Counted from the stretch's first letter, positions 47,694-58,855 are shown. The stretch: DNA of 64,000 nt from Herminiimonas arsenitoxidans (GCF_900130075.1 NZ_LT671418.1:1488001-1552000); one strand, 5' to 3'. Notes: generated from the sequence alone by a model not told the origin. Made by a program: numbers and translations.

Positions 47694-47899
47694 GTGATTT
47701 GTGTAGATGGCGAGTCGAATGGAATAGAATCAAATGCTGCATGCATGCAAACAAAAAAACTCTTTGCTGCGAAGCCGCATATTTTACCAGAGTGGCGCCA
47801 TCAGACTAAAATCGAATTCCAGCGATTCCTTTTAATTAATATACGCAGCACCTTAATTTGCCGCGAAACCATGTCGAATAGACAAGCAACGGACCACAG

Positions 47900-48625
47900 A
47901 TGCCTCGTTTTTATTGCCCACAGCCGTTTGCCATCGGCGCAGTCGTCGCCTTGCCCGACCATGTTGCACACCACATTCAGGTCGTGCGCTTAAGCGCGGG
48001 CGACAACATCACCCTGTTTAATGGCGAAGGCGGCGAATACACCGCCACTATCGCCACTATAGAAAAAAAACGTGCCACCGCAGAAATCAAGCTTTTCACT
48101 CCGCGCGAAGTGGAGTTGCCTTACGCCGTCACGGTAGCGCAAGCCTTGCCGGAAGCATCCAAGATGGACTGGATCATAGAAAAAGCGGTTGAACTGGGCG
48201 TGCACTCGATACAACCGCTGGCTTCGCAGCGTTGCGTGGTGCGCCTGTCGGCAGAACGTGCCGCTAAAAAGATGCAGCATTGGCAAGGTGTAATCGTCGC
48301 CGCATCCGAGCAAAGCGGACGCAATCGTCTGACCGCGCTAGCCGAACCGGTCGATTTCAATCAATGGGTACAGCAAAAGGATTTACACGTACGCATCATG
48401 CTCAGCCCGCGTGCCGAGCAATCACTGTCTGACTGGGCACGCCATCATCCGCCGCAATCGGTCGCGCTGATGATAGGTCCAGAAGGCGGCTTTACCGACA
48501 AGGAAGAGGATCTGGCGATAGCACAGGGGGCCTTGATGCTGTCGATGGGACCGCGCGTCTTGCGCACGGAAACGGCCGGATTATCAGCATTGGCAGCGCT
48601 CAATGCGATTTGGGGCGCGATGTAA
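47900..48625 (+). CDS. rsmE: 16S rRNA m3U1498 methyltransferase
   Basis: 241 residues of the SPOUT class. N-terminal PUA-like region (MPRFYCPQPF) and knotted SAM site with IGPEGGFTDKEE and MGPRVLRTETAGLSAL. Divergent from tkt. Confidence 0.95.
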   Translation: MPRFYCPQPFAIGAVVALPDHVAHHIQVVRLSAGDNITLFNGEGGEYTATIATIEKKRATAEIKLFTPREVELPYAVTVAQALPEASKMDWIIEKAVELGVHSIQPLASQRCVVRLSAERAAKKMQHWQGVIVAASEQSGRNRLTALAEPVDFNQWVQQKDLHVRIMLSPRAEQSLSDWARHHPPQSVALMIGPEGGFTDKEEDLAIAQGALMLSMGPRVLRTETAGLSALAALNAIWGAM

Positions 48626-48739
48626 CAAGAACGTATTGCAGCTCTGACATCCGCCTCCATCAAGCCATCTTGATAACAAAATCTGCTTTCCACAGTCCAT
48701 TCAGCGATCTTAGTCGCAGGGAAACTGGTCGAAAGCATT

Positions 48740-48745
48740 TATAAT
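48740..48745 (+). promoter_or_regulatory. Candidate -10 box upstream of ribF
   Basis: A perfect TATAAT 35 nt before the ribF ATG, in a 154 bp gap after rsmE. No clear -35. No FMN riboswitch was recognised. Confidence 0.35.
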
Positions 48746-48779
48746 TCAAGGTTTTGCGACAGTTTCTCTTACTCATTCC

Positions 48780-49757
48780 ATGAAGGTATTTCGCGGACTT
48801 CCCAATGCTGCTTCCCGTGCGCCGTGCGCGCTGGCGATCGGCAATTTCGACGGTGTGCATCGTGGCCATCAGGCCCTGCTGGCACGCTTGCGCGAAGTCG
48901 CGTCGAAAATGGAGCTGGAATCGGCGGTGATGACGTTCGAACCACACCCGCGTGAATTCTTTGCCGCGCGTGCCGGTGACCCATCGAAAGCGCCGACCCG
49001 CATTGCCAGCTTGCGCGACAAATTACAATCATTGGCCAAAGCCGGTGTTGATCGTGTCATCGTCGAACATTTCAATGCGCACTTCGCTTCACTCTCGCCG
49101 CAGGAATTCGTCGAAAAAATCCTGGTGCAAGGCTTGCACGTCAAATGGCTGATCGTCGGCGATGACTTTTGCTACGGTGCCAAACGCGCCGGCAATGTCG
49201 CGACCCTGATCGAAGCCGGCAAGCAATACGGTTTCCACGTGGAGTCACAACCTACGGTCACCAGCAGCGGCACCCGCATCTCCTCATCGGCAGTGCGCGA
49301 AGCTTTGCTGCATGGCGACTTTGCTCGCGCCGAAGAATTGCTCGGCCATCCGTATGCGATGTCCGGCCATGTCATCCATGGCAAGAAACTGGGACGCACT
49401 ATCGGCTTCCCGACCTTGAATGTACGCGTCGCACACAAGCACCCCGCTCTGTCCGGCATATATATAGTGCAAGTGCATGGTCTGGACGAACAACCTTTAC
49501 CGGGCGTCGCCAGCATAGGCGTGCGCCCGACGGTGGACGACAGCGGCCGCGTGCTGCTGGAAACGCATTTGTTCGACTACTCGCAACAATGCTACGGTCG
49601 TCTGATACGCGTGGAATTTTTGAAGAAATTGCGCGACGAAGAAAAATACATAGACTTGCCAACTCTGACCGCTGCCATTGCGCGCGATGCGGTGCAGGCG
49701 CGTACCTATTTCAAGCAATTGACCGACGCGGCCACTTCCGCGACCGACCGAATTTGA
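48780..49757 (+). CDS. ribF: Bifunctional riboflavin kinase / FAD synthetase
   Basis: 325 residues. N-terminal FAD synthetase with [16 protein letters not shown] and [17 protein letters not shown]-terminal riboflavin kinase domain with IGFPTLNV. Makes FMN then FAD. First of the ribF-ileS-lspA-coaBC-dut run. Confidence 0.97.
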   Translation: MKVFRGLPNAASRAPCALAIGNFDGVHRGHQALLARLREVASKMELESAVMTFEPHPREFFAARAGDPSKAPTRIASLRDKLQSLAKAGVDRVIVEHFNAHFASLSPQEFVEKILVQGLHVKWLIVGDDFCYGAKRAGNVATLIEAGKQYGFHVESQPTVTSSGTRISSSAVREALLHGDFARAEELLGHPYAMSGHVIHGKKLGRTIGFPTLNVRVAHKHPALSGIYIVQVHGLDEQPLPGVASIGVRPTVDDSGRVLLETHLFDYSQQCYGRLIRVEFLKKLRDEEKYIDLPTLTAAIARDAVQARTYFKQLTDAATSATDRI

Positions 49758-49815
49758 CGATGGCTCGCTGAAGTATCACGACCGTTGTTTCACCGACCAC
49801 CCTCGAAAAAATATT

Positions 49816-52692
49816 ATGTCTGACAATCAAAACAAACCTGGCAAGCCGGCCGCAAAGCCGCAGAGCAAGTATCCGGTCAACATGACCGATACTCCATTCC
49901 CTATGCGCGGTGATCTCGCCAAACGCGAGCCGCAATGGGTCAAGCAATGGCAGGATCAAAAGGTTTACGAAAAAATTCGCAAGGCATCGAAAGGTCGCCC
50001 GAAATTCATCCTGCATGACGGCCCACCGTATGCGAATGGCGACATCCATCTGGGTCACGCCGTCAACAAGATCCTGAAAGACATGATCGTCAAAACGCGC
50101 CAGTTCGACGGCTTTGACGCACCTTATGTCCCGGGCTGGGATTGCCACGGCATGCCGATCGAAATCCAGATCGAAAAACTGTATGGCAAGAATCTGCCTA
50201 CCGCAGAAGTCTTGTCGAAAGCACGCGCTTACGCGAACGAACAAGTCGAACGCCAAAAGAAAGATTTCATCCGTCTCGGCGTACTTGGCCAGTGGGACAA
50301 GCCATACAAGACCATGGACTTCGGCAATGAAGCCGACGAGTTGCGCGCACTCGGCAGCCTGCTGGAAAAAGGTTATGTCTATCGTGGCCTGAAACCGGTC
50401 AACTGGTGTTTCGATTGCGGCTCGGCACTGGCCGAAGCAGAAGTCGAATATCAGGACAAACGCGACCCGGCTATCGACGTCGGCTTCCCGTTTGCAGAAC
50501 CGGAAAAAGTAGCGAAAGCGTTTGGACTGGCATCACTGCCGACCAATAAAGGTTACGCCATCATCTGGACCACAACACCGTGGACCATCCCGGCCAACCA
50601 GGCGCTGAACGTCCATCCGGAATTCACCTACGCGTTGGTGCAAACCGAACGCAATGGCGAAACCATCCTCATCATCCTCGCGGCTGATCTGGTGGAAGCG
50701 ACACTGCAACGTTACGGCATGACAGGTACTGTCATCGCAACTTGCGTGGGTGAAGCGCTGGCCATGATCAAGTTCAAACATCCGTTTGCAGATATCGATC
50801 CTGGCTACAACCGTTTGTCGCCTATCTATCCTGGCGCTTACGTTACAGCCGATAGCGGCACCGGCATCGTGCACTCGGCACCGGCCTACGGTATCGAAGA
50901 TTTTATTTCCTGCAAATCACACGGCATGCGCGACGACGAAATCATCGCGCCGGTCATGGGCGACGGTAAATACGCATCGTGGTTGCCCTTCTTCGGTGGC
51001 ATGACGATCTGGGAAGCATCGAAACCGATCTGCGCCAAGCTGGAAGAAGTCGGCTCGCTGTTCAAGCTGCACATGTTCGATCACAGCTATATGCATTGCT
51101 GGCGTCACAAGACCCCTATCATCTACCGCGCCACGTCACAGTGGTTTGCCGGTATGGATGTGATGCCTAAGAACCAGGGTACGACCTTGCGTGAAACCGC
51201 ATTGCAGGCAATCGAAGAAACCGAATTTTTCCCGAGTTGGGGCAAGGCGCGCCTGCACGGCATGATCGCGAATCGTCCAGACTGGACGCTGTCACGTCAA
51301 CGCCAATGGGGCGTGCCTATGGCTTTCTTTGTACATAAAGAAACCGGTGACCTGCATCCGCGTACGCCAGAGCTGTTGGAGCAAATTGCACAACGTGTCG
51401 AGAAAGAAGGCATCGAAGCGTGGCTGACCTTGGACCCGAAAGAGTTGCTCGGCGCTGATGCTGATATGTACCTGAAGAACAAAGACACGCTGGACGTCTG
51501 GTTCGATTCTGGTTGTACACATCAAACCGTCTTGCGCGGTTCGCACAAGGAAGAACTGGCTTTCCCGGCTGACTTGTATCTGGAAGGTTCGGATCAGCAT
51601 CGCGGCTGGTTCCATTCCTCGTTGCTGACTTCTTCGATGATGAATGGTCGCGCACCTTACAAGGCATTGCTGACGCACGGCTTCACGGTCGATGGCGAAG
51701 GCAAGAAAATGTCTAAGTCGCTCGGCAATACGCTGGCACCGCAAAAGATTTCCGACACGCTGGGTGCCGACATCCTGCGCCTGTGGATCGCCTCTACCGA
51801 TTACTCTGGTGAACTGTCAATCTCGGATGAAATCCTCAAGCGCGTGACAGAAAGCTATCGCCGTATCCGTAATACCGTGCGCTTCCTGCTGTCGAACACA
51901 ACAGATTTCGATGCAAGCAAAGACTTGGTGCCAGTCGCCGATATGCTGGAAATCGATCGCTATGCAGTCGCGCAGATGAATGCCATGCAAGCCGAGATCC
52001 TCGCGCATTACAAAGTCTATGAATTCCATCCGGTGGTATCGAAACTGCAGATGTACTGCTCGGAAGATCTCGGCGGCTTCTACCTCGACATCCTGAAAGA
52101 TCGTCTGTACACCAGCGGCGTGACTTCGCATGCACGTCGTTCGGCACAAAGCGCGATCTGGCACATGACGCATTCGCTGTTGCGCTTGATGGCACCGATA
52201 CTGTCCTTTACTGCGGAAGAAGCATGGACCGTATTCGCCAGCCCTGACATCAACACCGACGGCACCATCTTCACGCACACCTTCTATCAATTGCCTGAAG
52301 TGGCTGATGGTGCGGCATTGCTGGCCAAGTACACGCTGCTGCGCGAAGTACGCAACGACGTCACCAAGCAACTGGAAGAAGTACGCGTTGCCGGTGGCAT
52401 TGGTTCTTCGCTGCAAGCAGAAGTCGATCTGAAAGCCAGCGGCGACAAGTTTGCCGCACTCGCCAGCCTGGATGATGATTTGAAATTCGTCTTGATCACA
52501 TCGCAAGCCAGCGTCAGCAAAGTCGCAACTGCCGAAGAAGAATCAGTCGTCGTCACGCCATCCGCGTATCAAAAATGCGAACGCTGCTGGCACTATCGCG
52601 CCGATGTAGGCACGCATGCGGAACACGAAGGTTTGTGTGGCCGTTGCGTCTCCAATCTGTTCGGCAAAGGCGAAGCACGTCGTTTTGCATAA
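49816..52692 (+). CDS. ileS: Isoleucyl-tRNA synthetase
   Basis: 958 residues, class I, full length. HIGH-type GDIHLGHA near residue 76, KMSKSLGN near 634, editing domain between, and C-terminal zinc-binding CERCWHY...CGRC. No T-box leader. 58 bp after ribF. Confidence 0.98.
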   Translation: MSDNQNKPGKPAAKPQSKYPVNMTDTPFPMRGDLAKREPQWVKQWQDQKVYEKIRKASKGRPKFILHDGPPYANGDIHLGHAVNKILKDMIVKTRQFDGFDAPYVPGWDCHGMPIEIQIEKLYGKNLPTAEVLSKARAYANEQVERQKKDFIRLGVLGQWDKPYKTMDFGNEADELRALGSLLEKGYVYRGLKPVNWCFDCGSALAEAEVEYQDKRDPAIDVGFPFAEPEKVAKAFGLASLPTNKGYAIIWTTTPWTIPANQALNVHPEFTYALVQTERNGETILIILAADLVEATLQRYGMTGTVIATCVGEALAMIKFKHPFADIDPGYNRLSPIYPGAYVTADSGTGIVHSAPAYGIEDFISCKSHGMRDDEIIAPVMGDGKYASWLPFFGGMTIWEASKPICAKLEEVGSLFKLHMFDHSYMHCWRHKTPIIYRATSQWFAGMDVMPKNQGTTLRETALQAIEETEFFPSWGKARLHGMIANRPDWTLSRQRQWGVPMAFFVHKETGDLHPRTPELLEQIAQRVEKEGIEAWLTLDPKELLGADADMYLKNKDTLDVWFDSGCTHQTVLRGSHKEELAFPADLYLEGSDQHRGWFHSSLLTSSMMNGRAPYKALLTHGFTVDGEGKKMSKSLGNTLAPQKISDTLGADILRLWIASTDYSGELSISDEILKRVTESYRRIRNTVRFLLSNTTDFDASKDLVPVADMLEIDRYAVAQMNAMQAEILAHYKVYEFHPVVSKLQMYCSEDLGGFYLDILKDRLYTSGVTSHARRSAQSAIWHMTHSLLRLMAPILSFTAEEAWTVFASPDINTDGTIFTHTFYQLPEVADGAALLAKYTLLREVRNDVTKQLEEVRVAGGIGSSLQAEVDLKASGDKFAALASLDDDLKFVLITSQASVSKVATAEEESVVVTPSAYQKCERCWHYRADVGTHAEHEGLCGRCVSNLFGKGEARRFA

Positions 52693-52785
52693 ACAAGTTT
52701 TACGCAAAACAACATCTTTCCAGCATCACCTCGCTCCGGCCGCAACCGGAGCGATTTTCATGACATTTAACAGGCAACCATAACG

Positions 52786-53286
52786 ATGGCCACCAAGAAA
52801 CATACTACTTACTCCTCACCCAGCAGCATCGTACCGTGGCTAGGTATAGCAACCATCGTGCTGCTGATCGATCAAATTACCAAGCTCACTATCCTGCGCC
52901 TGTTCTCTTATGGCGAATCGCACGCAGTCACATCCTTCTTCAATCTGGTTCTGGTCTATAACAAGGGCGCTGCCTTCAGCTTCCTCGCATCAGAAACCGG
53001 CTGGCAGCGTTACTTCTTCACCATCGTGGGCGTTGCTGCCTCGATCTTCATCATTTATCTGTTGAAGAAACATTCCGGTCAGCGCCTGTTCAGCTGGGCC
53101 TTGTCACTGATACTCGGTGGCGCGATCGGCAATGTAATCGACCGTTTCTTGTACGGCCACGTCGTCGATTTTCTGGATGTGCATGTAGCAGGCTGGCATT
53201 GGCCTGCTTTCAACGTCGCCGACAGCGCGATTTGCATAGGCGCAGTATTGTTCATCTATGACGAATTACGCCGGGTTGGCAAATAA
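52786..53286 (+). CDS. lspA: Lipoprotein signal peptidase (SPase II)
   Basis: 166 residues with four membrane segments. Catalytic Asp pair in [11 protein letters not shown] and FNVADSAI. Cleaves the signal peptide from diacylglyceryl prolipoproteins in the inner membrane. Confidence 0.96.
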   Translation: MATKKHTTYSSPSSIVPWLGIATIVLLIDQITKLTILRLFSYGESHAVTSFFNLVLVYNKGAAFSFLASETGWQRYFFTIVGVAASIFIIYLLKKHSGQRLFSWALSLILGGAIGNVIDRFLYGHVVDFLDVHVAGWHWPAFNVADSAICIGAVLFIYDELRRVGK

Positions 53287-53351
53287 GCTCGGAAATTGAG
53301 CCAGCAACACTCAAACTGATACACTAGCCCGCACATCTTTCAGGAGTCCTC

Positions 53352-54548
53352 ATGGATCTTGCTGGTAAAAAAATCGTACTGGGATTGACCGGTGGTGTTG
53401 CCTGCTACAAAGCAGCAGAATTGACACGCGCCTTGAGCAAGGCTGGTGCATCAGTGCAAGTCGTGATGACGAATGCGGCAACGCACTTCATCACACCCGT
53501 AACAATGCAAGCCTTGTCCGGCAATCCTGTCGTCACCGATCAGTGGGATGCGCGCGTGGCCAACAATATGCCGCACATCGATCTGACGCGTGATGCCGAT
53601 GCCATCGTGATCGCGCCCTGTTCCGCCGATTTCATTTTCAAGCTCGCGCATGGTGCATGCGACGATCTGCTGTCCACTTTATGCGTGGCACGCCCCGATA
53701 CTCTGCCTTTGCTGGTCGCACCAGCAATGAATGTAGAGATGTGGCAAAACCCGGCGACCAAACGCAACGTTGCACAATTGAAAGCCGATCGTATCGCCGT
53801 ACTCGGTCCCGATGCCGGTGAGCAAGCTTGCGGCGAAACCGGCATGGGTCGCATGCTGGAACCGGAACAACTGCTGGAAGAAATCATTGCCGTATTTCAA
53901 CCGAATCTATTGGTTGGTAAAAGCGTGATGATCACCGCCGGCCCGACCTTCGAACCTATCGATCCGGTACGCGGCATCACCAATCTGTCTTCCGGAAAAA
54001 TGGGATACGCGATTGCACGTGCTGCACGTGAAGCCGGTGCCGACGTGACGCTGATTTCTGGCCCGACTGCATTGGCCACGCCGTATGGCGTACAACGCAT
54101 CAATGTACAAACCGCAGAACAGATGCACGATGTGGTGATGTCGCGTGTCAGCGCGCAGGATATCTTCATCGCTGTTGCTGCCGTAGCTGATTGGCGCGTC
54201 GCCAATGTCAGTGCACAGAAACTGAAGAAAAATGCTGCAGGCGAAGCACCATCGCTCGCCTTCGAACAAAACACCGATATCCTCGCCGCTGTCGCTGCCT
54301 TGAAGAAACGACCTTACTGTGTCGGCTTTGCTGCAGAATCGGAAAACCTGCTGGAATACGGTGAAGCCAAGCGCAAGAAAAAGAATATTCCGCTGCTGGT
54401 CGGCAACATCGGTCATCAAACTTTCGGCCAGGATCAAAATGAATTGGTGCTGTTCGACGACAAAGGCCACACTGCATTACCACTGGCTGACAAGCAACAA
54501 CTCGCGCGCCAACTCATCAATGAAATCGTACAACGCCTGAAGGCTTGA
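53352..54548 (+). CDS. coaBC: Phosphopantothenoylcysteine decarboxylase / phosphopantothenate-cysteine ligase
   Basis: 398 residues, bifunctional. N-terminal flavin decarboxylase (CoaC: GGVACYKAAEL, MPHIDLTRDAD, VAPAMNVEMW) and C-terminal ligase (CoaB: ITAGPTFEPIDPVRGITNLSSG is the start region, KxK-type KLKKN). Two steps of coenzyme A synthesis. Stop is 48 bp before dut. Confidence 0.96.
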   Translation: MDLAGKKIVLGLTGGVACYKAAELTRALSKAGASVQVVMTNAATHFITPVTMQALSGNPVVTDQWDARVANNMPHIDLTRDADAIVIAPCSADFIFKLAHGACDDLLSTLCVARPDTLPLLVAPAMNVEMWQNPATKRNVAQLKADRIAVLGPDAGEQACGETGMGRMLEPEQLLEEIIAVFQPNLLVGKSVMITAGPTFEPIDPVRGITNLSSGKMGYAIARAAREAGADVTLISGPTALATPYGVQRINVQTAEQMHDVVMSRVSAQDIFIAVAAVADWRVANVSAQKLKKNAAGEAPSLAFEQNTDILAAVAALKKRPYCVGFAAESENLLEYGEAKRKKKNIPLLVGNIGHQTFGQDQNELVLFDDKGHTALPLADKQQLARQLINEIVQRLKA

Positions 54549-54596
54549 TCGTTCATAACGACAGCATTCAGATCAATCTATCTCGACACTATTTCC

Positions 54597-55046
54597 ATGA
54601 AAACAATTGAAGTAAAAATTCTCGACCCACGCATGAAAGAACAATTGCCTGCATACGCCACCACCGGCAGCGCAGGTCTCGACTTGCGCGCATGCATAGA
54701 TGCGCCTATCGTCATCAAACCGGGCGAAACGCATCTGGTGCCAACCGGTCTGGCTATCCATATTGCCAATCCAGGTTACGCCGCGATGATTTTGCCGCGC
54801 AGTGGCATGGGACACAAACACGGCATCGTTTTGGGGAACTTGGTCGGCTTGATCGACTCCGATTACCAGGGCCAATTGATGGTGTCGACATGGAATCGTG
54901 GTCAAACGGAATTCACGTTGAATCCGATGGAACGTCTGGCGCAATTGGTCATCGTCCCGGTCCTGCAAGTCGGCTTCAATGTCGTGGAAGAATTCGATAC
55001 CAGCGAACGCGGTGTCGGCGGTTTCGGCAGCACCGGGAAGCACTAA
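54597..55046 (+). CDS. dut: Deoxyuridine 5'-triphosphate nucleotidohydrolase
   Basis: 149 residues, trimeric dUTPase. Motifs 1-5 are visible: [40 protein letters not shown] and GGFGSTGKH. Converts dUTP to dUMP. Confidence 0.97.
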   Translation: MKTIEVKILDPRMKEQLPAYATTGSAGLDLRACIDAPIVIKPGETHLVPTGLAIHIANPGYAAMILPRSGMGHKHGIVLGNLVGLIDSDYQGQLMVSTWNRGQTEFTLNPMERLAQLVIVPVLQVGFNVVEEFDTSERGVGGFGSTGKH

Positions 55047-55064
55047 ATTTTAGGAGAATTTTTT

Positions 55065-56147
55065 ATGCATGACCTGCGGCAACCTGTATTGAACCAAGTA
55101 AAGCGTCTATCACCTGCCAACGCAGCCTTATTTCCACTCGCTTTATTGCTGGCTGGTTGCAGCACAGTCTCGCTTGATACACCGACTACTCGCCCTGGCA
55201 CTGCTGCGCCCGTCACTGAATCGGCGCAAAAGCAAGCCTTGCGCAATATCACGACACAGCAAGATCGTCTGTATCGTGTCGCAGCACCGCTGCTGGTCAG
55301 CAATGCACCCTTGTGCAAAGGCAATGCACGCAATCTGATCGGCTTCAGCGCAAAAACAAAATACTCGTTTTCTGAAGATTACGTAGATGCAGCACAATCA
55401 CTCGGCTTTGAAGATCGCTTGCAAGTCACAGGTGTATTGAACAACAGCGGCGCAGCACGTGCCGGCATCAAACGTGGCGACATTCTGAATAGCGTAGAAG
55501 ACAAACCTATGCCGCAAGGCCCGAACGCCGAGCGTCAGGCGGCAGCAATACTCGGTCCCTTGGTCAGCTCGCGCTCTTCCGTCAAGCTCGGCTTGATCCG
55601 TAGCGGCAACAATTTAAGCGTCACAGTTCCTTTGACTCTGGCTTGCGGCTTTGGCATCGAGTTGGGCAATACCGATAATGTGAACGCCTACGCTGACAGT
55701 CGTCGCGTACTCGTCACACGCGGCATGTTGAATTTTGTCCGTAACGATAATGAGCTGGCTTACGTGCTGGCAAAAGAACTCGCGCACAATGCACTCGGCC
55801 ATCCAGCACAACAAAGAATGAGCGCAACCGTGGGCGGCATTATCGACAATCTGATCCGCATCACGCCAGATACCAGCGCGCTGGGCGGCACTGGTGGCGT
55901 CAAAGCCATGCCACAGGAATCGGATGCAGCAGCAGACCGACTCGCGCTCTACATGCTGACACGCGCCGGCTACAACATCGATGGTGCAAACAGTTTCTGG
56001 CAACGTCTGGCGAATCAATATCCAGCTAGCGTATCGAACAGCTATACAGCGATACATCCAGCTACCGCTTATCGTTTATCGGCCATCGACAAAACTGTAG
56101 CGGAAATCAAAGCGAAACAGGCAGCAAAAAAACCTTTGATGCCTTAA
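55065..56147 (+). CDS. Lipoprotein with PDZ-like region and degenerate M48 peptidase domain
   Basis: 360 residues. A lipobox LALLLAGC gives lipidated Cys32. A PDZ-like segment (about 120-190, with AGIKRGDIL) is followed by an M48-like domain. The expected HExxH reads KELAH in VLAKELAHNALGH: the first zinc His is Lys, encoded AAA. The later acidic motif is ESDAAADRLALYM. Catalysis by the usual mechanism is therefore doubtful, and the protein may act as a periplasmic binding protein or chaperone. AGGAG precedes the start, 18 bp after dut. Anchored to an envelope membrane, probably outer because of Ser after Cys. Confidence 0.8.
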   Translation: MHDLRQPVLNQVKRLSPANAALFPLALLLAGCSTVSLDTPTTRPGTAAPVTESAQKQALRNITTQQDRLYRVAAPLLVSNAPLCKGNARNLIGFSAKTKYSFSEDYVDAAQSLGFEDRLQVTGVLNNSGAARAGIKRGDILNSVEDKPMPQGPNAERQAAAILGPLVSSRSSVKLGLIRSGNNLSVTVPLTLACGFGIELGNTDNVNAYADSRRVLVTRGMLNFVRNDNELAYVLAKELAHNALGHPAQQRMSATVGGIIDNLIRITPDTSALGGTGGVKAMPQESDAAADRLALYMLTRAGYNIDGANSFWQRLANQYPASVSNSYTAIHPATAYRLSAIDKTVAEIKAKQAAKKPLMP

Positions 56148-56169
56148 CTCAGCTAGTCGTATAAACAAT

Positions 56170-56198
56170 AAAAAAGGAACGCTTTGCGTTCCTTTTTT
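56170..56198. terminator. Bidirectional rho-independent terminator
   Basis: 13 bp perfect stem AAAAAAGGAACGC / GCGTTCCTTTTTT with a TTT loop, between the lipoprotein gene and the convergent LysR gene. Confidence 0.93.
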
Positions 56199-56251
56199 AT
56201 TGTGTCTCTCCCTCAATATTTTGATATCCCAGAGTGCCAATTCCAGCAATG

Positions 56252-57121
56252 TCAAAAGCGCTGCCGTATCGTTTCCACCAGTGCGCGTGCAGCTGCCGAT
56301 AAGTGGCTATTACGACGAGTAAAGAGAGCGACGGTATGCGTGACCGTCGGCGTCAGTGGAACCTGATGCAGCCCCGGCATTTCCTCGACCAGATTGGCCG
56401 AAAGAATTGTTGCGAGTGAGCTATTGCGCACGGTTGCGAGTATCGGTTCTATCGCATTCATTTCCATCACGATGCGCGGCGTGATGCCATTCGCCAGCAG
56501 GATCGCATCGATCATTTTTCGCGAATTGTATTCGTTCGACAGCATGATCAGTTCGTGCTCGTTCAATTTTTTCAGCGCAATCCCCGCACATCCCACGAGT
56601 GGATGACGATCGCCAACTACCAGTGCAAGCGGCACGGTAAAGAGTGGTTCGACATTGATCTGTTCTGTACTTGACGGTGCGTATGCCACACCGAAATGCA
56701 ACTCGCCATCCAACAGACGCTCTTCTATCTCCCCCGAGCGCAAACGTAACACCGTAATCTTGATGCCGGGATAAACCTTGTTGAAATCGGCCAGGATAGG
56801 CGGCAGGTGAAAAGTACCGAATGAAGACAGCACGCCAAACGTGACCCTCCCGTGCTTGAGATTTTCCAATTCATTCAGCGCATCCATGCCCGCATCGACT
56901 TCCAGCAGCGCACGCTTCGCATAAGTCTGGAACAGTTCGCCCGCAGTCGTCAGTTTGACCACACGACCAACCCGATCGAATAACTGTATGCCGAGTTCGT
57001 CCTCTATCTGCTTGATCTGATGCGACAGCGTCGGCTGCGTGATGTGCAAACTCTCCGACGCTCGTGTGAAACTCTGCGACTGTGCAGCCGCAAGAAAGTA
57101 ACGCAAATGTCGCAATTCCAT
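56252..57121 (-). CDS. LysR-type transcriptional regulator of the adjacent catabolic cluster
   Basis: 289 residues. N-terminal winged HTH (MELRHLRYFLAAAQSQSFTRASESLHITQPTLSHQIKQ, quoted here only as residues 1-38 by its ends) and a substrate-binding domain of the CynR/CbbR-like group. It is divergent from the transporter/enzyme cluster across 223 bp containing a T-N11-A palindrome, so it very likely controls that cluster and itself. Effector unknown; expected to be the transported carboxylate or a product. Confidence 0.9.
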   Translation of the reverse strand: MELRHLRYFLAAAQSQSFTRASESLHITQPTLSHQIKQIEDELGIQLFDRVGRVVKLTTAGELFQTYAKRALLEVDAGMDALNELENLKHGRVTFGVLSSFGTFHLPPILADFNKVYPGIKITVLRLRSGEIEERLLDGELHFGVAYAPSSTEQINVEPLFTVPLALVVGDRHPLVGCAGIALKKLNEHELIMLSNEYNSRKMIDAILLANGITPRIVMEMNAIEPILATVRNSSLATILSANLVEEMPGLHQVPLTPTVTHTVALFTRRNSHLSAAARALVETIRQRF

Positions 57122-57195
57122 GACTGTATTCGCTCCTAATTTGAGCCCCTTGCACCATCGAATAAGGGGTGGCTTTCCTATGATTCTATCAATGT

Positions 57196-57223
57196 TATTT
57201 ATAAATACATAGATGACATCTAT
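57196..57223. promoter_or_regulatory. LysR-type operator region
   Basis: Two palindromes lie back to back between the divergent LysR and transporter genes: TATTTATAAATA (57196-57207) and ATAGATG-A-CATCTAT (57209-57223). The second contains the LysR-family T-N11-A box (T57210, A57222). The region is markedly AT-rich and lies 122 nt before the transporter gene start, as expected for an LTTR recognition site. Confidence 0.6.
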
Positions 57224-57344
57224 AAATTATATAAATTTAAATCATTTGTGCAGACAGATGACGCGGGATTAGTCTGTAAAAAACGCGCAACGACGCGTAA
57301 GTAAGCAGGTTTATCCGCTAACACAAAATACCAAGGAGACAAGG

Positions 57345-58319
57345 ATGAAAAAGCTGTTCGCACTAACGGTCGCTACATGCCTGACGCTGACCAGCATAAC
57401 TGCTCACGCCGATGATACCTATCCGCAGCAGACGATACGGCTAGTTGTTCCAGCATCTCCGGGTGGTGGCGCTGATTCCATTGCTCGCCTGGTGAGTCCC
57501 GGCTTGTCGGCAAGTTTGGGACAACCGGTAGTGGTCGATAACAAGGCCGGTGCATCCGGTACTATCGCCGGCGGTCTGGTCGCCAAATCGAAACCGAACG
57601 GCTATACCTTGTTGATGGCGCAATCCACCAGCATCGTGATCGCACCACATATCTACGAACAACTGTCCTACAACACGCTTAAGGATCTGGTGCCAGTGAC
57701 GCAGGTCATCCGCGTACCGAACATTCTGGTCGTTAATCCACAAGTACCAGCGAAAACCGTCGCCGAATTCATCTCTCTGGCGAAGGCTAAGCCAGGCGTA
57801 TTCAACTTTGGTTCTGCCGGCATAGGCTCGCCTAGTCACGTCGCCGGCGAAATGTTCGACAAGCAGACCAATATCAAAATGATGCATGTGCCCTACCAAG
57901 GCTCCGGCCCTGCAGTGATCGCCTTACTCGCCAACCAGATCCAGGTGATGTTCGCACCGATCACCGCAGTGCTACCTCTCATTAAATCCAACAAGTTGCG
58001 CGCACTGGGCGTTACCACCATCGCACGCCAGTCCGCATTGCCGGAAATACCGACGATTGCCGAGTCGGGCGTACCCGGTTTTGACATCAATTCGTGGTTC
58101 GGAATTTTTGTGCCGGCAGGTACACCACCCGACATCATCGCGCGTCTGAACCGTGACATCGTCCAGGTGCTGAAAGATCCTCGCGTCGCCAGCGCGATTG
58201 CCCAACAGGCATCGCAACCGGTCGGCAATACACCACAAGAATTTGCCACATTGGTGCACAACGAAAATCAGCAATTCGCCACCCTCATAAAAGACATCGG
58301 CACGCAAGCCCTGAGGTAG
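57345..58319 (+). CDS. Bug-family (TctC-type) periplasmic solute-binding protein
   Basis: 324 residues with a Sec signal peptide (cleaved after AHA, about residue 22). Typical Bug start YPQQTIRLVVPASPGGGADSIAR and the GSAGIGSPSH and VPYQGSGPA loops that hold carboxylate ligands through main-chain and water contacts. AAGGAG precedes the ATG. Together with TctB and TctA at the far end of the cluster it forms a full tripartite tricarboxylate transporter. Ligand unknown. Confidence 0.93.
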   Translation: MKKLFALTVATCLTLTSITAHADDTYPQQTIRLVVPASPGGGADSIARLVSPGLSASLGQPVVVDNKAGASGTIAGGLVAKSKPNGYTLLMAQSTSIVIAPHIYEQLSYNTLKDLVPVTQVIRVPNILVVNPQVPAKTVAEFISLAKAKPGVFNFGSAGIGSPSHVAGEMFDKQTNIKMMHVPYQGSGPAVIALLANQIQVMFAPITAVLPLIKSNKLRALGVTTIARQSALPEIPTIAESGVPGFDINSWFGIFVPAGTPPDIIARLNRDIVQVLKDPRVASAIAQQASQPVGNTPQEFATLVHNENQQFATLIKDIGTQALR

Positions 58320-58369
58320 GTCTGCTATCTAGCTTTAACTTCACCTTCAACCTGAACGAGGAATCACGC

Positions 58370-58801
58370 ATGTCAGCTCTCACCTTGAAACAAGCAAACA
58401 ACATTATTGAAAACGCCATCGCACATGCTCACGCAAGCGACATCAAGCCGCTCGCCGTTGTCGTACTCGATCCCAGCGGCAACATCATCGCTGCACAGCG
58501 CGAAGACAACGCCAGCATGTTCCGCCTCGATATCGCACTGGGCAAAGCCTGGGGCGCAGCGGCGATGGGTTGTTCCAGTCGCGCACTCGGTCTGCGTGCC
58601 AAAGACAATCCTGCGTTTTTCACCACGCTGGCAGCGACGGCAAAAGGCCGCTTCCTGCCGCAAACCGGAGCCGTACTGGTCAAGGCTGAAGACGGCGCAA
58701 TTCTCGGCGCAGTCGGTGCCAGCGGTGGCACCGGCGATGAAGATGAAGCCTGCTGCGTCAAAGGCATAGAAGCTGCCGGTCTTCGTACCAATGCCGCATA
58801 A
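58370..58801 (+). CDS. GlcG/HbpS (DUF336) family protein
   Basis: 143 residues, the full family length (LTLKQANNIIENAIAHA; later LPQTGAVLVKAEDG and GAVGASGGTGDEDEACC). GlcG/HbpS proteins are small oligomers found beside hydroxy-acid catabolic genes; some bind heme or act in C-C bond chemistry. It has GAGGA before the ATG and no signal peptide, so it is cytoplasmic here. Role in this cluster unknown. Confidence 0.88.
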   Translation: MSALTLKQANNIIENAIAHAHASDIKPLAVVVLDPSGNIIAAQREDNASMFRLDIALGKAWGAAAMGCSSRALGLRAKDNPAFFTTLAATAKGRFLPQTGAVLVKAEDGAILGAVGASGGTGDEDEACCVKGIEAAGLRTNAA

Positions 58802-58855
58802 ATAAAAATGCGTGGATGAAGTGCTGAACAACTGCAATCTCAAGGAAAGAACAAC

